Source: Nageia nagi (lineage: Eukaryota; Pinophyta). From it: a stretch of 64,000 nt of DNA. Of the stretch, positions 1 through 12,100 are shown piece after piece (position 1 is the stretch's first letter; each line of letters begins with the position of its first letter). The stretch lies in the NCBI GenBank assembly GCA_050084985.1, contig JBITNC010000001.1, positions 207,514,001 to 207,578,000 of the forward strand. Direction: 5' to 3'. Both the position numbers and the translations under genes were made by a program. Under the pieces are notes generated by a model. The model worked only from the letters and a program-made list of their open reading frames with translations, was not told the DNA's origin and ran no database searches.

Positions 1-380
1 AGAGGAAGATTGATAGACATCAAGAGAGAGATCAAAACATGTAATATCATTCCACCTAACCAAAAATGGTGTTTTGTAACACCACCTCTACATAATCTAT
101 TAAACCTTTTATCTTGTCTTCATGCATATTTATTTCCATTTGTATGTTTAGTTATTTCAAGTAGCTAGCAATGTGCTCTTATGCCATTGGCAACATTGAT
201 TTCTTATGGTATACTATGATGATTGTTGTATGATCTTTGCTATTTCATTTAGATGCAATTTAGTGAAGGTACATTATTTATCATGTATGTTGGATGTCAC
301 ATTTCTAATATATGCTTCAATAATATACTATAGATAAATAGTGCATTGATTTATTATGCATGCATTATTTTTAGTTTAAA
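1..380 (+). repeat. 5' LTR of element A (3' part only)
   Basis: Bases 1-380 align with 6142-6522, with small indels; for example both contain GATAGACATCAAGAGAGAGA. The window begins inside the LTR. The end is set where the two copies diverge, just before TTTTGGTGAACCC. Confidence 0.88.
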
Positions 381-383
381 TTT

Positions 384-396
384 TGGTGAACCCAAC
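384..396 (+). promoter_or_regulatory. Primer-binding site of element A
   Basis: TGGTGAACCCAAC starts three bases after the LTR. The same stretch recurs beside the 5' LTRs of B (TGGTTAACTCGAC) and C (TGGTAAACCCAAC), followed in all three by a similar leader. Position and the TGG start fit a tRNA primer site; I could not assign the tRNA. Confidence 0.65.
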
Positions 397-689
397 TATT
401 TTAATTAATCTTTCCCTACCAATGATATCTCATAAAATTTCTAAAAAGGATCCATGTTGTTTGCGGTGTCAATAGACTATTTTTATTCCATTAGCAACAT
501 GAAAAATGGAACAATTATTAGCACATGTAGAAATTTAAATAAACTATTGATGGATATAACTAAGTAGTTGATGTTAAATTTAAAAATTTAGCTAGTAGTT
601 TGTAGTCAATTTTAGATTCAATAATATCTACAAGGTTAACCAATCTTGAGAATAGTAATAAATTCTAGCAAAAATAAAAAGACTATGAT

Positions 690-1680
690 GGTGTCTTCAC
701 CTCACGCTTATCAGATGATATTTGAAATTATCCCCTACCACACAAGATGTTTAGTAGTGAACAAGAACTAAATCAACATCTTATCAACTTTCAAGAGGAG
801 TGCTCATTAAAATTAATATTAGAGAAGAAATTGATGGTCAAATTTTTCCCAAGAAATTTAAAAGGTGATGCTAGTCATTGGTTCTATAGTTTACCAAAAG
901 GATCAATAGATTCATTCAATTCATTGGTAAAAGTATTCATGGGTCAATATAAATATAATATTAAAGAGAAAGGAATGCTTATAGAGTTATGTACAATGCA
1001 CCAACGAAATAATGAAACTCTAGAGAAGTATATTCCAAAGTTCAAAAGGTATGGAAATCTATTTGAAGTAAATTAGATGAAAGTAAAATTCATGGTATAT
1101 TTAGAGATTTTATTTTACCAATCATTAACTTGCATTCTCAAAATGATAAGAGTATTGGATTTGGGTTATTGATAAAGGAATTATTACAAAAATAAAAAGT
1201 TCTACTTGAGTTTGGAGATCTCAAGTATACATATACTCCTTACAATAAAGAGAATCATAGAACATATACAAAAAAGAAAGAGAAGATAGTGAATATGGTT
1301 GATGCACCTACCTCTTCACCTAAATTGACAAGATTAGCTACAATAAGGGATAGAAGGTATACATTTCCAATTCAACCAAGGTTTATTATTAGAGATTTAT
1401 TGAAAAGAGTTTTATTATAGCCATTAGAGAAAATAGCTCAAGATGATAATGTTCCCATGGGAAAATCTGATGCTTATTACATTTATCATCAAAGAAAATG
1501 TCATTCTACATTTTTTTACAAAGCATTGGAGGTAGTAATTTTGGATCTCATAGCCTAAGAAAGATATCTAATTAATAAAAAGGATTCAGATTTGGAAGTC
1601 ATAATGAATATAGTTTCAATTGAAAAAGAATTTTATGTAGGATTAAGGAGGAAACATCCAAGGCATATTATAAATTTGGT
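690..1680 (+). pseudogene. gag: gag of element A
   Basis: This is a remnant of the capsid/nucleocapsid precursor that packages retrotransposon RNA. The piece 747-1076 stays open for 109 codons and holds the retrotransposon gag core, including GDASHWFYSLP and a downstream stretch ending in the KYIPKFKRY type of motif. A Cys-His knuckle of the C-x2-H-x4-H-x4-C kind lies at about 1478-1519, but both cysteines read as tyrosine, as expected from G-to-A change. The N-terminal part seen in B and C (a MDQL start) is decayed here. Stops at 1075 and later interrupt the frame. Family assignment is firm; ends are approximate. Confidence 0.82.
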
Positions 1681-1719
1681 TACTACTAAATAGTAAATGT
1701 CCCACCCAATCCCAAAGCT

Positions 1720-2830
1720 TATAGCATGAGTGAAAAATTGGAAACTACTCCTACCAATATTAGTTTATATCATCTCATTTATACATCTCAAACACATAGG
1801 GAAATATTATAAACTTATTTAAAAAATAAATATTCCCTACAAATATGTCTACTTCCATATTTTCATAAAAACTTAGATCTATTAAGGAATGTGATGCAAT
1901 CTCTTTTTATAGATATAAAAATCTTAGTAAAGACCTCCTTGGTAAATTTCTAGCTGTATATATCACACCTATGATAGATAGATGGAAGATAAAAAAAAAC
2001 ATTGGTAGATAATAGATCATCTATTAATGTATGTTCTCACAAATGTTTCATACAAATTCAAGAAAAAGGTGTAGAAATACCTTAAAAGAAGCTATATCCA
2101 AAAGTAAGGCATATGATAGTTCATCCATAAAACTAGTTAGGATAGCTACAATTCTAATCATAACAAGGGTTAGAATAGTTGAAACTCAATTTTAGGTTAT
2201 GAATTCAAAATTATCATTTAACCTATTATTAGAAAGATCATGGCTTCATGATATGGCTACATTACCATCTACAGAGCATGATAGATTAAAATTTGAATAT
2301 CAGGGTGAGATGCATATAGTAATTGGTGATCCAAAACCATATGCATTATGTAATGTAGTATACTTAGAATAATTCATAATGACTTATCCTATATATGAGA
2401 TTGTACCTTTGGAAATAGATTCAACAATGGTAAATGCAAAAAAATAGTTGCAGATTACAAAAATAGGTATGGGAACATACAAATTTAAAAACCTTGATCT
2501 ATTTACATCTATCACATATTTGGGAATATTGAAAATCCTCAGTGTTGAGGGTTGTGAATGGTGTGAGATACTGTATGAAGGCCACTAATGGTATGAAAAT
2601 AGTGGATATGATGTATGATCTTATTCTATACCAATGGTATCATCCATTCTGGATAAATTAATAGATGATCACTTGACAAGCATAATGGGTAAAACTTTTC
2701 CATCTCCTTTTGTTCATAAGTACATGATAGAAAATTAGAAATACAAAGGAGTGGGTTTAGGTAAATCAGAACATGGTATGTCTTCTTTTCTTACTACTTT
2801 AGGAGTTCAAAAAATAAAAAAATAGATTGG
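1720..2830 (+). pseudogene. Protease and G-patch-like region of element A
   Basis: The retroviral-type aspartic protease cleaves Gag-Pol. The active-site segment lies near 2005-2080, where VDN and SSINVC are readable around a stop; the later LLLERSWLHDM segment (about 2225-2260) matches the LGRPWxH strand of the fold. Beyond it, at about 2740-2800, KYKGVGLGKSEHGM resembles a G-patch and occupies the same place in B, C and D. Several stops and shifts break the frame. The link between protease and G-patch is judged from order and from comparison with the other copies in this window. Confidence 0.7.
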
Positions 2831-2856
2831 GTAGTGATTAGAATACAAAACAAATA

Positions 2857-3660
2857 ATGGGACCTATCAATTTTATAAAAGAACACAATTTGATTGAACT
2901 TTTTGATGATATTGATGAAGATTTATGGCTTCATAATACTATACCACTTGATTTTGATTGCTTTAGTAATATTAATAACATTTTAGAATACATAGGGTCA
3001 CATTTAGAATTGCCTAAATCTAATGACACAAGGAAAACCAAGTTACATTTTTAATGAGTATGCATATTTTGGACAAGAAATGAATTTTAATGAAGTTTTT
3101 CAGATTGAGCAAGGATATAATGATGCAAGTGATACTCAAGGATTAGAAGAGTTTCCTTCATTGTTACAAAAAAAGGATGAATTAACATTCCTAACTAAAG
3201 AACTAGTAGATGCCAATATTGGAACAAGTGATAAGCAAAGGTTAATCAAAGTTGGAGCAACCCTTCCTATAATTCAATAAGAAAGTTACAAAAACAAGTT
3301 TATAAACTTGGATTTGAGTGCATCAATAACATGGAAGAGTATGAAGCTCTAATTTTGGTATTAAAGATAGCTATAACCTTGAATATAAAAGATTATGAAA
3401 TATATGGTGATTCACAACTTGTGGGAAATCAAGTTAATGATACATATAATATAAAGATGAAAAGTTAAAGCCATATAAGATAGTAGTTGCTAAATTATTT
3501 AATGAGTTTAATAGGTATAGTATTTAGAATATTCCATAGAATAATCATCAATATGAAGATGTAATGGCAAGTGTAGCTTCATTAACACTAATTGAAATAG
3601 AGGATGAAGAAACCATTCTCAATATTAGAAAGCTTGGTACATCTTGTTACCTTGATCACA
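2857..3660 (+). pseudogene. Pre-RT linker fused to archaeal-type RNase H (RT deleted)
   Basis: The linker before RT (2857-3285) contains the acidic EDLWLHNTIPLDFD segment and then NIGTSDKQRLIKVGA, matching the same linker in B. At about 3290-3300 the sequence jumps from YKNKFI straight to DFECINNMEEYEALI, which belongs to the second RNase H. About 1.5 kb present in B (RT plus the first RNase H) is missing. The RNase H piece keeps EYEA and the YGDSQL strand, then decays by about 3660. B has TATAAATT-like sequence at both breakpoints, so a short-homology deletion is likely. Confidence 0.78.
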
Positions 3661-3779
3661 TAGAGAAAATACATGTATTTTAGCTTAATTTAGAAGATGA
3701 TTTTGAATAATGGTATGTTGATATTTACAATTATCTAAAAGCTCAAATAATTCCTTCAAGCTATGATAGAAATGAAAAA

Positions 3780-4920
3780 ATTTAGATTAAAGAGGATAGT
3801 TATCAAATATGTGCTTATTGGTGACGTATAATATAAATGGTCATTTGATGGTGCTATTTTAAGATGTCTAACATAATATGAAATAGAAATAACTTTAGAA
3901 CAAGCACATGATACATTATGTGGAGGACATTTTCATGCAAAAGCATTATACACTAAGCTTTTACAAATTTGTTAATATTGGCCTACAATGGAAGAGGATT
4001 GCAAAAATCATGTTAAAACTTGTTTATAGTGTTAAAAGCATAAAAATTTGAAGAAGTAACTAACTCAAGAGTTGAATTTCATAATTTTACCATGGCCATT
4101 TGTAACATGGGGTATAGATTTGATTGGGATTATCAATCCATACTCAAGAGGTGGTCATAAATTCATTCTCATAGCTATAGATTTTACCATAAAATAAGTT
4201 AAGGCTATGCCAATGAAATCAATCACATAAGATAAGATCATTACATTCTTGACAGAGAATATCATCACTAGGTTTGGGGTACCACAAAGGTTGATTATGG
4301 ATAATGGGCCAAATTTTAAAGGTAAAGGACATGAAAGCCTTTTGTAATAAGTTTTGCATTACTCAAATATTTTCTTCAATTTATTATCCTCAAGGTAATG
4401 ATTAATCAAAAGTATCAAATAAAACTATAAAGACCATTTTATCAAAGACTAGATACAAGGCAAATTAGCATGAATAGTTACCGTATGCATTATGGGCATT
4501 CTAAAAAAGTATTAAAACAACCACTAGGGAAACACCATTTTCATTATTCTATGGATATGAAGTTGTGGTACCACTAGATTTAGGGTTACCATCTTTAATA
4601 ATCTCATTACAAGCAAAAATATCAGATGAGGAGGTATGAAAAAGTAGATCACAATAGTTGAAATCACTTGATGAGAAGAGAATCAAGGCAATGGAACATT
4701 AGAGAGCTTATCATGCAAATTTGAAAAGAGCATTTGGAAAGAAGATCAAACTAAAGGAATTCATCATGGGAGACTTGGTACTAAAGGAAAATATGAACCA
4801 AATTGGTTGGGCCCATTTATTGTAGTTGAAGTAATAGGATTAGGAGCTTACAAATTATCATCCATGGATGGAAAAGAAGAACTAAAACCTTTAATACCAT
4901 GCACCTTAAATGCTTATTTA
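3780..4920 (+). pseudogene. Integrase of element A
   Basis: Integrase joins the cDNA to the chromosome. The zinc-binding part is at about 3900-4050 (AHDTLCGGHFHAKAL, with the later Cys pair partly lost). The catalytic core starts at about 4090 with WPFVTWGIDLIG (first Asp) and continues to MDNGPNFKG at about 4295 (second Asp). The C-terminal region at about 4735-4850 has MGDLVLKEN and an LGPYxV-like end. Stops such as the TAA in the zinc-finger part and frame shifts make it non-functional. Order after RNase H is normal for Ty3/gypsy. Confidence 0.85.
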
Positions 4921-5074
4921 TGTAATAAAGTGGGTCTATACCATACAAAATAATGAATATTTCATGCAAGGTACATGTATTTTATTTCCTACTTTCATTT
5001 CTATAATTTCTTTCATTATTTACACACAACTAACATTGTGCATTAGTATTTATATGCCACCAACTACATAAAAA

Positions 5075-5450
5075 AAGATAGTATAATGTGTTTAGATCAT
5101 GTACATATAAATGCTAGGTCATCAATGGCCATCAATATGATTAGTGAGAGTTCACTCACTTAAAAGATAAATTAGCCATATAGCCATAAGCAAGATGTTG
5201 ACACTTATTCATCCTTAATAGATGATGCAACTTGTTGTGTATTCATATGATTTTTTTCTTTGAACCATACAAAGCATAATGTCTTAGGGTCATAGACATA
5301 AAATGTATGATCATCGATAGCCATCAATATAGCTAGTGAGAGTTCACTCACTTAAAATATAACTCAATGATACTGTCATAAGTAGATTACTGATATTGAC
5401 TCATCATCAATGAATGATACAAATCACTATGTATCCAAAATATTTTCATG
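5075..5450. repeat. 192 bp tandem repeat of element A (about two copies)
   Basis: Two direct copies carry AGTGAGAGTTCACTCACT at 5143-5160 and 5335-5352, 192 bp apart. Each is preceded by an ATCAATRGCCATCAATAT-like stretch. AGTGAG and CTCACT can pair as a hairpin. The same unit, reversed as expected from element polarity, is found in B and C. Confidence 0.85.
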
Positions 5451-5886
5451 TAGGGTATATCTAACACTCTTTGTAGGTATCAACATCAAAAGAAGAATAT
5501 AAAATGAATTAAATATAATGCATTTAATGGTGTGACATACTAATAACATGTAGTCATCAGCATGAAAAATAAATAACTTAGAGCTAAAATCAAAAGATCA
5601 TTTTTGTAACAAGGTATAGATGTGAGAGCATCAAATTATTGAGTATCAAAAATGATGAAATGATCAAATCCATGGTTGAATAGTGCAAGGTTAAAAAATA
5701 ATACCATTTTTTAGATTTTTTCTTAGTAGCACTACTTAAGGAGCTTTCCTAGGGTGACTAAGCCAAAAAGGGGTAGCAAAGGACCCTCATCATCATTATC
5801 AAATGGAAATGCTAAATGAAGATTTCAAAAATTTCTTCTACACTTCTTCTTTGGATATATAATCTCATTTATTCAATCACACCTCC

Positions 5887-5900
5887 AAAGAGGGGCAAAA
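5887..5900 (+). promoter_or_regulatory. Polypurine tract of element A
   Basis: AAAGAGGGGCAAAA directly precedes the 3' LTR. It matches the tracts of B and D in sequence and position, and would prime plus-strand DNA. Confidence 0.75.
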
Positions 5901-6522
5901 TTTAAGGACTTAAAAATGAATTATTACTTATTAAATAATTCATTTTAAAGAATCAAGGAATGTATATTGTAAAGAGGGTAAAAAATATACCCAAGGCAAT
6001 GTAATGGACCATCATGTAATATAAAAGGTATAAAATATCAAAATATATACCTTAAATAATGTAATAGGCAATGATCCCAAGAATAAAAGAGGATCACAAT
6101 GTTGCTATAAAAGAATATCAAAGATAACATAATCTCTCATGAGGGGGAGATCGATAGACATCAAGAGAGAGATCAAAATATGTAATATCATTCTACGCAA
6201 CCAACAATAATGTTTTGTAACACCACATATACATAATCTATTAAATCCTTCATATTACCTTCACACATATTTATTTTTGTTTATAGATCTAGGTCTTTCA
6301 CTTAGCCAATGATATGCTCTTAGGTCATTGATAGCATTGATTTCTTATGGTATGATACGATGATTGATGTATGATCTCTACTATTTCATTTGGATGTGAT
6401 TTATATAAAGGTACATTATTTATCATATTAATTTGATGTCATATTTTTGATATATGCTTCAATAACATACTATAGATAAATAGTGCATTGATTTATTATT
6501 CATGCATTATTTTTAGTCTATA
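5901..6522 (+). repeat. 3' LTR of element A
   Basis: About 622 bp. The right 380 bp align with the partial 5' LTR. The first bases read TTTAAGGACTTAAAAATGAA where the B and C LTRs start TGTAGACACCTCAAAATGAA, so the terminal TG is probably mutated. The right end is set from the end of the match. Confidence 0.82.
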
Positions 6523-6896
6523 AAATCCTTCTCCTTTTTTTGATAATCTTGGAAATCTATGAGCCAAAAGTAGTACTCCTCCATCTTTTGCATGGAGGGA
6601 ATGATTTGTTGAATGAGGCTACCCTTCATAGGTACATAAAGAAGGTAATAGAAATCAATAAGGGTGATACTGATTTCATGCATCAAAAGGTGAAAGGTGT
6701 TGATTTCATCACACCAATTCTCCATTAATGCAATAAGGAAATATTTATCACATAGGACATAGAATGCATGTCTCATATGACCTAGGCCTAAAGCATCTAG
6801 GTTTCCCCACTCATTAGTGGTTAAGAAAGAACCATTAACAATGTGCATGATAGAAATCCATGGCTCACACTTCATCAAGTACACATGATATTGCAT
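6523..6896 (-). pseudogene. Plant mobile domain (PMD) protein, N-terminal part, cut by element A
   Basis: About 125 codons stay open on the minus strand. The stretch LIALMENWCDEINTFHLL followed by EISITLIDFYYLLYVPMKG is the core signature of the plant mobile domain (a W, then TFH, then GE-x-TITL, then a hydrophobic P-x-x-G), as in MAIN/MAIL1-type proteins and in many transposon-encoded copies. The C-terminal half is absent because element A's 3' LTR starts at 6522. An in-frame TGA lies just before the first ATG. It resembles the antisense PMD genes at 56480-58871 and 61480-63010, so it probably belongs to another retrotransposon rather than a host gene. Confidence 0.75.
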
Positions 6897-9302
6897 TCAT
6901 GAAGGTGATTAAGAGGTAAGTTCCTTGGTATGTAAATAAAAACATAAAGTGCAATTTAAATTTTAGTACAAAATACATATTTTTCATTATAACATGCATA
7001 AATGAGACTATTTTATGAAAAAATTAGTTATATAAGGCTTGTAATTCTATATAATTTAGGTTTCTATTACCTTTTAGCTTATTATTTTCATAGTAATGAT
7101 GCCTAGACTATAGTAAAGCTACCCATAAATAGATAAACATTTTAATTAAATTTAAAAATCCATTTATTTTTCTAAGGGTTTATAGTAAAATTCACTTTTG
7201 TTATTTACCATATAGACTAAAATAATTCATTAATTTTATTTCCTAAGTTCATTCTAAATTGATTTAATTTAATAAAAATTAGCTCACTACAAATGTTTAA
7301 TTTTGTACAAAATACTAGAAATGAGAAAAAATTATATACCTAGTGTCCCTCACTCAGAGAATCGATAATTAAAGCCTTATTACCCTACTTTGATGTAAGA
7401 CACTAAGACATGATGATAAATTCTAGCTCCTACACTGATGTGGCTCACTAAATGCTTGCTAAAAATCCTAAAATACCCTAACTTGCTCTTGGATCAAAGC
7501 TCATGAATGCAAGTGAGTGATTGTGAAAATGAAATCAATTTTGATATATTTATAAAAATGAAATTAAATGATTTTTCCTACCCATATTATGAATAAATGA
7601 TAATGTTAATTTTGATGCTCATTTTGATGTGAATGTTGCAAATTCAAAACCATGAAATATTTTTTATTTTATCTAAGTTGTTATGTTAGAGCGATGTAAC
7701 TCAATATCGAGTGGCATTGCTCACTATAGGTACCAATAAAAGTGAAAATTTATTTTTAGATTTTAGAAAAGCTAATCACTTGGTAAAAATTGATAGTTAT
7801 TTGTTGATAATTATGAATTTATCAAAAAATTGCAAGCTAGGGTAGGTTAGTCCACCTTTTCAAAAATGATCATAAGATGTTTAGTAAAATAATGATATTT
7901 TAGAATAAAAGTGTGTACTGATATGCTTTCAATATGTTAGAATATTATGTGTAGAGTTCAAACATTTTTAATATAAATTCTCAAGCAACACTACTTAGCA
8001 CATGATCCTATTTTTAATGAATATTCTTATATAATTCCTCCTATTTGAGGAAATGCACTAAATGACATTAAGATGATTTCAAAAATTAGTTAAGTTAATA
8101 TTTAATATTAATAAAATGATATTATTGATGTTAGAAGTTGATCTTTGCTAATGCATTCAATTTGGTTGTGTATGCCAAGGTTAACTTTTATGATATGATT
8201 AATGTTGTTATTTGATGATTGATGTAAGTAATGATAAGAGGTACATCACCCATCAAGGCTCATAATATTTTAGTAGGTCTATTAGAAATGTTATTGCTTG
8301 ATATAAGTAGTGATGAGTGGTCCATTACCTATTAAGTCTTATTTTTTTATGATCTAAATTGATGATACCCATTGATCTTACTCAAAATATTAATTGAAAA
8401 GCCTTCATACATTATGATAAGGCATTGCACCCTCATTCCTTATGGTGAGACAATATCTTGAAATAATATTGGTGGTTAAGCTACCAAGGATAGGTTTTAT
8501 TTCTTATTCTTTCATAATATAAATATGAAATTATGTTTATTTTTTCTATTTTAAATTTTATATCTAAAAAGCATTTGTTATTTTAAGATGATTGTAGGTT
8601 CCTTTATCTTTTCCTTGGGTTACTTCTATGATGAGAGTTCTATCACATGCAACCAAGCCAAAGAGGGGTTAGAATATTGGTGAAAATTGAGCCATACAAA
8701 GCTACCACTATGAAGACATAATTCAATGAGTATTTTCTTACTTAATCTTATTATACTTTTAATTATTCTTTGATTTTATTTTGTTATTAATGTATTAAAA
8801 CATATTTAAAGTGGGGCATCTATTAACACATAAAAAGGAATTTTAATTTTATTAAAATACATATTTTAGGTATTTGAACTGATTTATTTAATTAAGTAAT
8901 TTAATATTATTTTTATTATTAACACTCACTACCTTTATGTTTTATGATAACAAGTTGTCCCACATGTAAGCCCAAGAAGGAGTCTTGGCACTTATGCACC
9001 ATAAGCCCAAGAAGGTGCCTTGGCACTATACCTACTATCTATAAAGGTGAAAGGATGGTGAATGATAAATCATGACATGAATTAGAATATTTTATAGGTG
9101 GTAAACATATTAGTTGTATTGACCAGTGTTTCTCAGTGACACCTATCATATTTGAATTTTGTTATACTTTGAATACTACATTTTTTAATCTTTTGTTTAA
9201 TCATGTATAATAATACTAGTGGGTATGTTACCACTGATCTAGCCTCTATATAGTGTATGTTTATTTAATCTAGGTGTGATTTGTTAAGATTAATCATTCA
9301 TC
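6897..9302. other. Non-coding AT-rich stretch between A and F
   Basis: No domain or long open frame is recognisable on either strand. The left part would be the 5' side of the PMD sequence at 6523-6896. A 35 bp tandem duplication lies at 8968-9029. Around 8200-8340 two imperfect copies of a GATGTAAGTAATGATAAG-like stretch recur. It is probably decayed transposon sequence. Confidence 0.5.
8968..9029. repeat. 35 bp tandem duplication
   Basis: AAGCCCAAGAAGGAGTCTTG starts at 8968 and a near copy starts at 9003. Each copy contains CCAAG...CTTGG, able to form a small hairpin. Confidence 0.75.
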
Positions 9303-9307
9303 TTACA

Positions 9308-10431
9308 TGTAAAGATCCAATTACAAAATCAAGTGCAAATAGCTCAAAATATAAAATTATGCTCTAATGTCTAACCTAGGGCATCTAGATTAAGCATAAA
9401 CAATACAAGATTACCAACATATGGCTATAATAAGCAAGAATGAAAAATCATACTACAATGTTACAATAGTAATGAATACATAAGAAAAATATGATGATCC
9501 AAGTTCCTAATGGTTGTATGTAATATTAATTATGATCAAAGATACAAACCAAGCCCCTAAGGCTATACATTAGCCTCCAAGGAGCTAACTAGGGCATAAC
9601 ATGTGTCTCTTACTACTAAATGAATGAAAGGTGAATGGGATAGTATTGATCATTTAGAAACTAATTTCTATCCATTAAAGGAGCCCTCCTTAAATCTTGG
9701 TAACTATTGAAGGTAGAAGCTCAACCTTGAAATACCATCAGATGGGCTAGGGTACTACACCAAATTCATATACTAATAGGGTCCCAACCTACCAATCCTA
9801 CTAGATATTTCACTTATGGATATTTCTTAGTGCTATGATAATAATTCTATCTTTTATATGGTATAAGAAATAATTAATAATTCAACATATCTAGGAAATA
9901 AGGCTTCAAGGCTAATATAGCTTTCCTAGATCTAGATTGCACCTCAATATCATCATCCAATCCCCTCAAACCCCAACATTGGTACCTATGAGTCATTATA
10001 GGACCAACATGTATATTTAGGCCTCCTCTATGCTCCATGTGGGTCCAATAATGCATGCATGGGCATATTAGAGGGTAATGTAGGTTTCATGTACCAATGT
10101 GGGGGTCTAGAAGTCTCCCCAAGGATGATGCATATGTATAAGTGCTTCCAATATCAACATTGGGTCCATTAAGTGCTCATCCATCCACTAAATGCTAAAC
10201 AAACCTTAGGATTCCCATAATCATATATCAATATCTTGAAGTACATTAAAATATATAATCTACACATGGGAGGGAGACATCCCAATTAGGGCTTATAGTA
10301 GGCTCTAATGGATATTTATCTCTTCTATCTTAAGTACCAACTACTATAGCTCAAATAATAATTAAATATATACAAAAGGGGAATCTATTGGATTATAGAA
10401 TTAATTATAATAATGAAAGGGGGACATCACA
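9308..10431 (-). repeat. 3' LTR of element F
   Basis: Matches 13812-15005 along its length; shared landmarks are CCTAGGGCATCTAGATTAAG and AATTAAATATATACAAAAGG. In plus orientation it runs from TGTAAAGATCC to GGGACATCACA. Confidence 0.88.
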
Positions 10432-10447
10432 AAGCCTATCCTCTTAA
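10432..10447 (-). promoter_or_regulatory. Possible polypurine tract of element F
   Basis: On the minus strand AGAGGATAGGCTT directly precedes the 3' LTR start TGTGATGTCCC. It is purine-rich but imperfect. Confidence 0.45.
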
Positions 10448-10498
10448 AATTACTTAACCTCAAGAAATTATAATACAATCCAAGGTCCCACACCCATA

Positions 10499-12100
10499 TC
10501 AAAGAATATATTCCATCATTATGAAGTGAAGATACATATCAACTATGCATATAACAAACTCAACCTCAAGAGCGTGCACAATAGTCTTCAAAATTAAACT
10601 ATTATATTCAAAGTGGGGTAAATCCAATACACCAACATGCATGTTAACATCTAGAATATAAGAAACTATCAATCTACAAGGATATGCAACCTCCCCCATG
10701 TGCTCAAATTCACTAAACAAGTATGGAAAACCAAAAAATCCTTTACACTCTAATGATATCCATGATGAGCATAAAATAGGGTGTAAACTTAGGATTGTAA
10801 TATCTCTAAACATTGCTAATTTTTCCTCATGTAATGCAATCCTTAACCCATGTAGTGTGAAGTGAAAATGTGGTATAATGAGCATCCAATCAATAACAAA
10901 TATTCCCCTCTAAAAATCAACCATATTATTTACTTAAAAGTGATGAAAATATGGTATTTTGTAAAAGCCATTAGGTTCTAAGATTTGTACTTCATTTGTA
11001 GCCCTCAAATGGCTCTCCATGATGCATTCTATAACACATAATAGGTATAAAATATGATCCATAATAGCAACCCATTTGTCTTTCATTAAGAACCAAAGGA
11101 AAATAACTTTATGCTTCCTCAACTGCACCATAAAATATCAAACTAAAAATTATAAGTCCATTACAAGATTCAAAAAGTGTAGGGTCCTAAATAAGAATGT
11201 TGGGGCTAAAGTCATTAGTGTGAGTAGTAGACATGTACTCTTTACTAAAGATAATCTTTTCCACTCTCATGTTATGGTATAAAATGTCTTTGGCTAGTGA
11301 GGAATGGAGGCTCCAAATATCCATTAGTCTTTGGATATCAAATGTAGGCCTTAGTACACACCTTTCTTGCTCTTAATCAATCAAAAAAGGTACTACAAAA
11401 AGTCTTGAGTAACTTCCTCAATGATGTATTGAATGATGAGTTATTTTATTCCTTGATGAAGTGATTTTACTTATACTTTTAGTATTATGTATAGCTATAG
11501 AATCATGGAAATAATTCCATAATTTTGTAGCCCTTATTATCTCTCTATATATAGCTACTAAAAATTATCAAATGCAACCATAATCATTCATATAATGATG
11601 CTTGTGAAAACAAATATTCCTTGGTCATAGGCAACCCTTATCAAGTGAAATACATTCCTTATATCATATTCAATAATCCCTCTTTCATCAATAATAAATT
11701 CAATCTTTATTGAGTATATATCAATCCCAAAGTTTTGAGCAATGAGTACAACAATAGTCTCATTGTTATTAGTAGTTAATGCAATAATAGTTCTATTATC
11801 ACCAAAAAATAATATGACCTCCCATGCTTGTAATTTTCCTCCAAGATTACTACACAAGGATGCAAGAAAAATGAACATATACATAATAGCCAATGATCCA
11901 ATGTATGCAATCCATAGCATATGTAAAGTAGTTCCTACTAGCCATTCAAGTGCAACCAACAAGAGTGACTCAACTCTACAATAAAACTTAGTCACTAATG
12001 CTTTCCTACAAATGTCTAATGTGAAGAAATAATATGAGATAATAATCCTCCCATCAACCACAAACTTCCTTCTCCAAATTAATACATTTTATTTTCTTTT
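10499..12100 (-). pseudogene. Long degraded reading frame in element F, unknown product
   Basis: Three open stretches lie in the same minus-strand frame: 12061-11588 (157 codons), 11131-10934 (65 codons) and 10885-10499 (128 codons). The gap at 11587-11132 reads through in that frame with scattered stops. A single ancestral frame of at least 520 codons is therefore plausible. The translation is rich in hydrophobic residues, with two strongly hydrophobic stretches in the first part, and shows none of the RT, protease, RNase H or integrase motifs. I recognise no family. It could be a captured gene, a diverged structural gene, or a fortuitous frame; a competing frame upstream of 12061 also looks partly coding. 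Confidence 0.4.

Larger units (their letters stand above)
1..6522 (+). mobile_element. Element A: degraded Tat-type Ty3/gypsy retrotransposon, RT deleted
   Basis: The element runs from a partial 5' LTR at the window edge to a 3' LTR ending at 6522. Between them, in order, are remnants of gag, protease, a G-patch-like motif, the pre-RT linker, the archaeal-type RNase H and integrase, then a 192 bp tandem repeat and a purine tract. The RT palm and the first RNase H are missing. All frames carry many stops and shifts, so it is a dead non-autonomous copy. It is related to B and C, which share the primer-site region, the G-patch and the tandem repeat, but its LTR sequence differs from theirs. It is inserted in a PMD coding sequence to the right. 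Confidence 0.9.

Noticed and set aside
11742-11984. Plus-strand 80-codon frame in element F
   Set aside because: It is opposite the longest minus-strand open stretch of F and has no motif.
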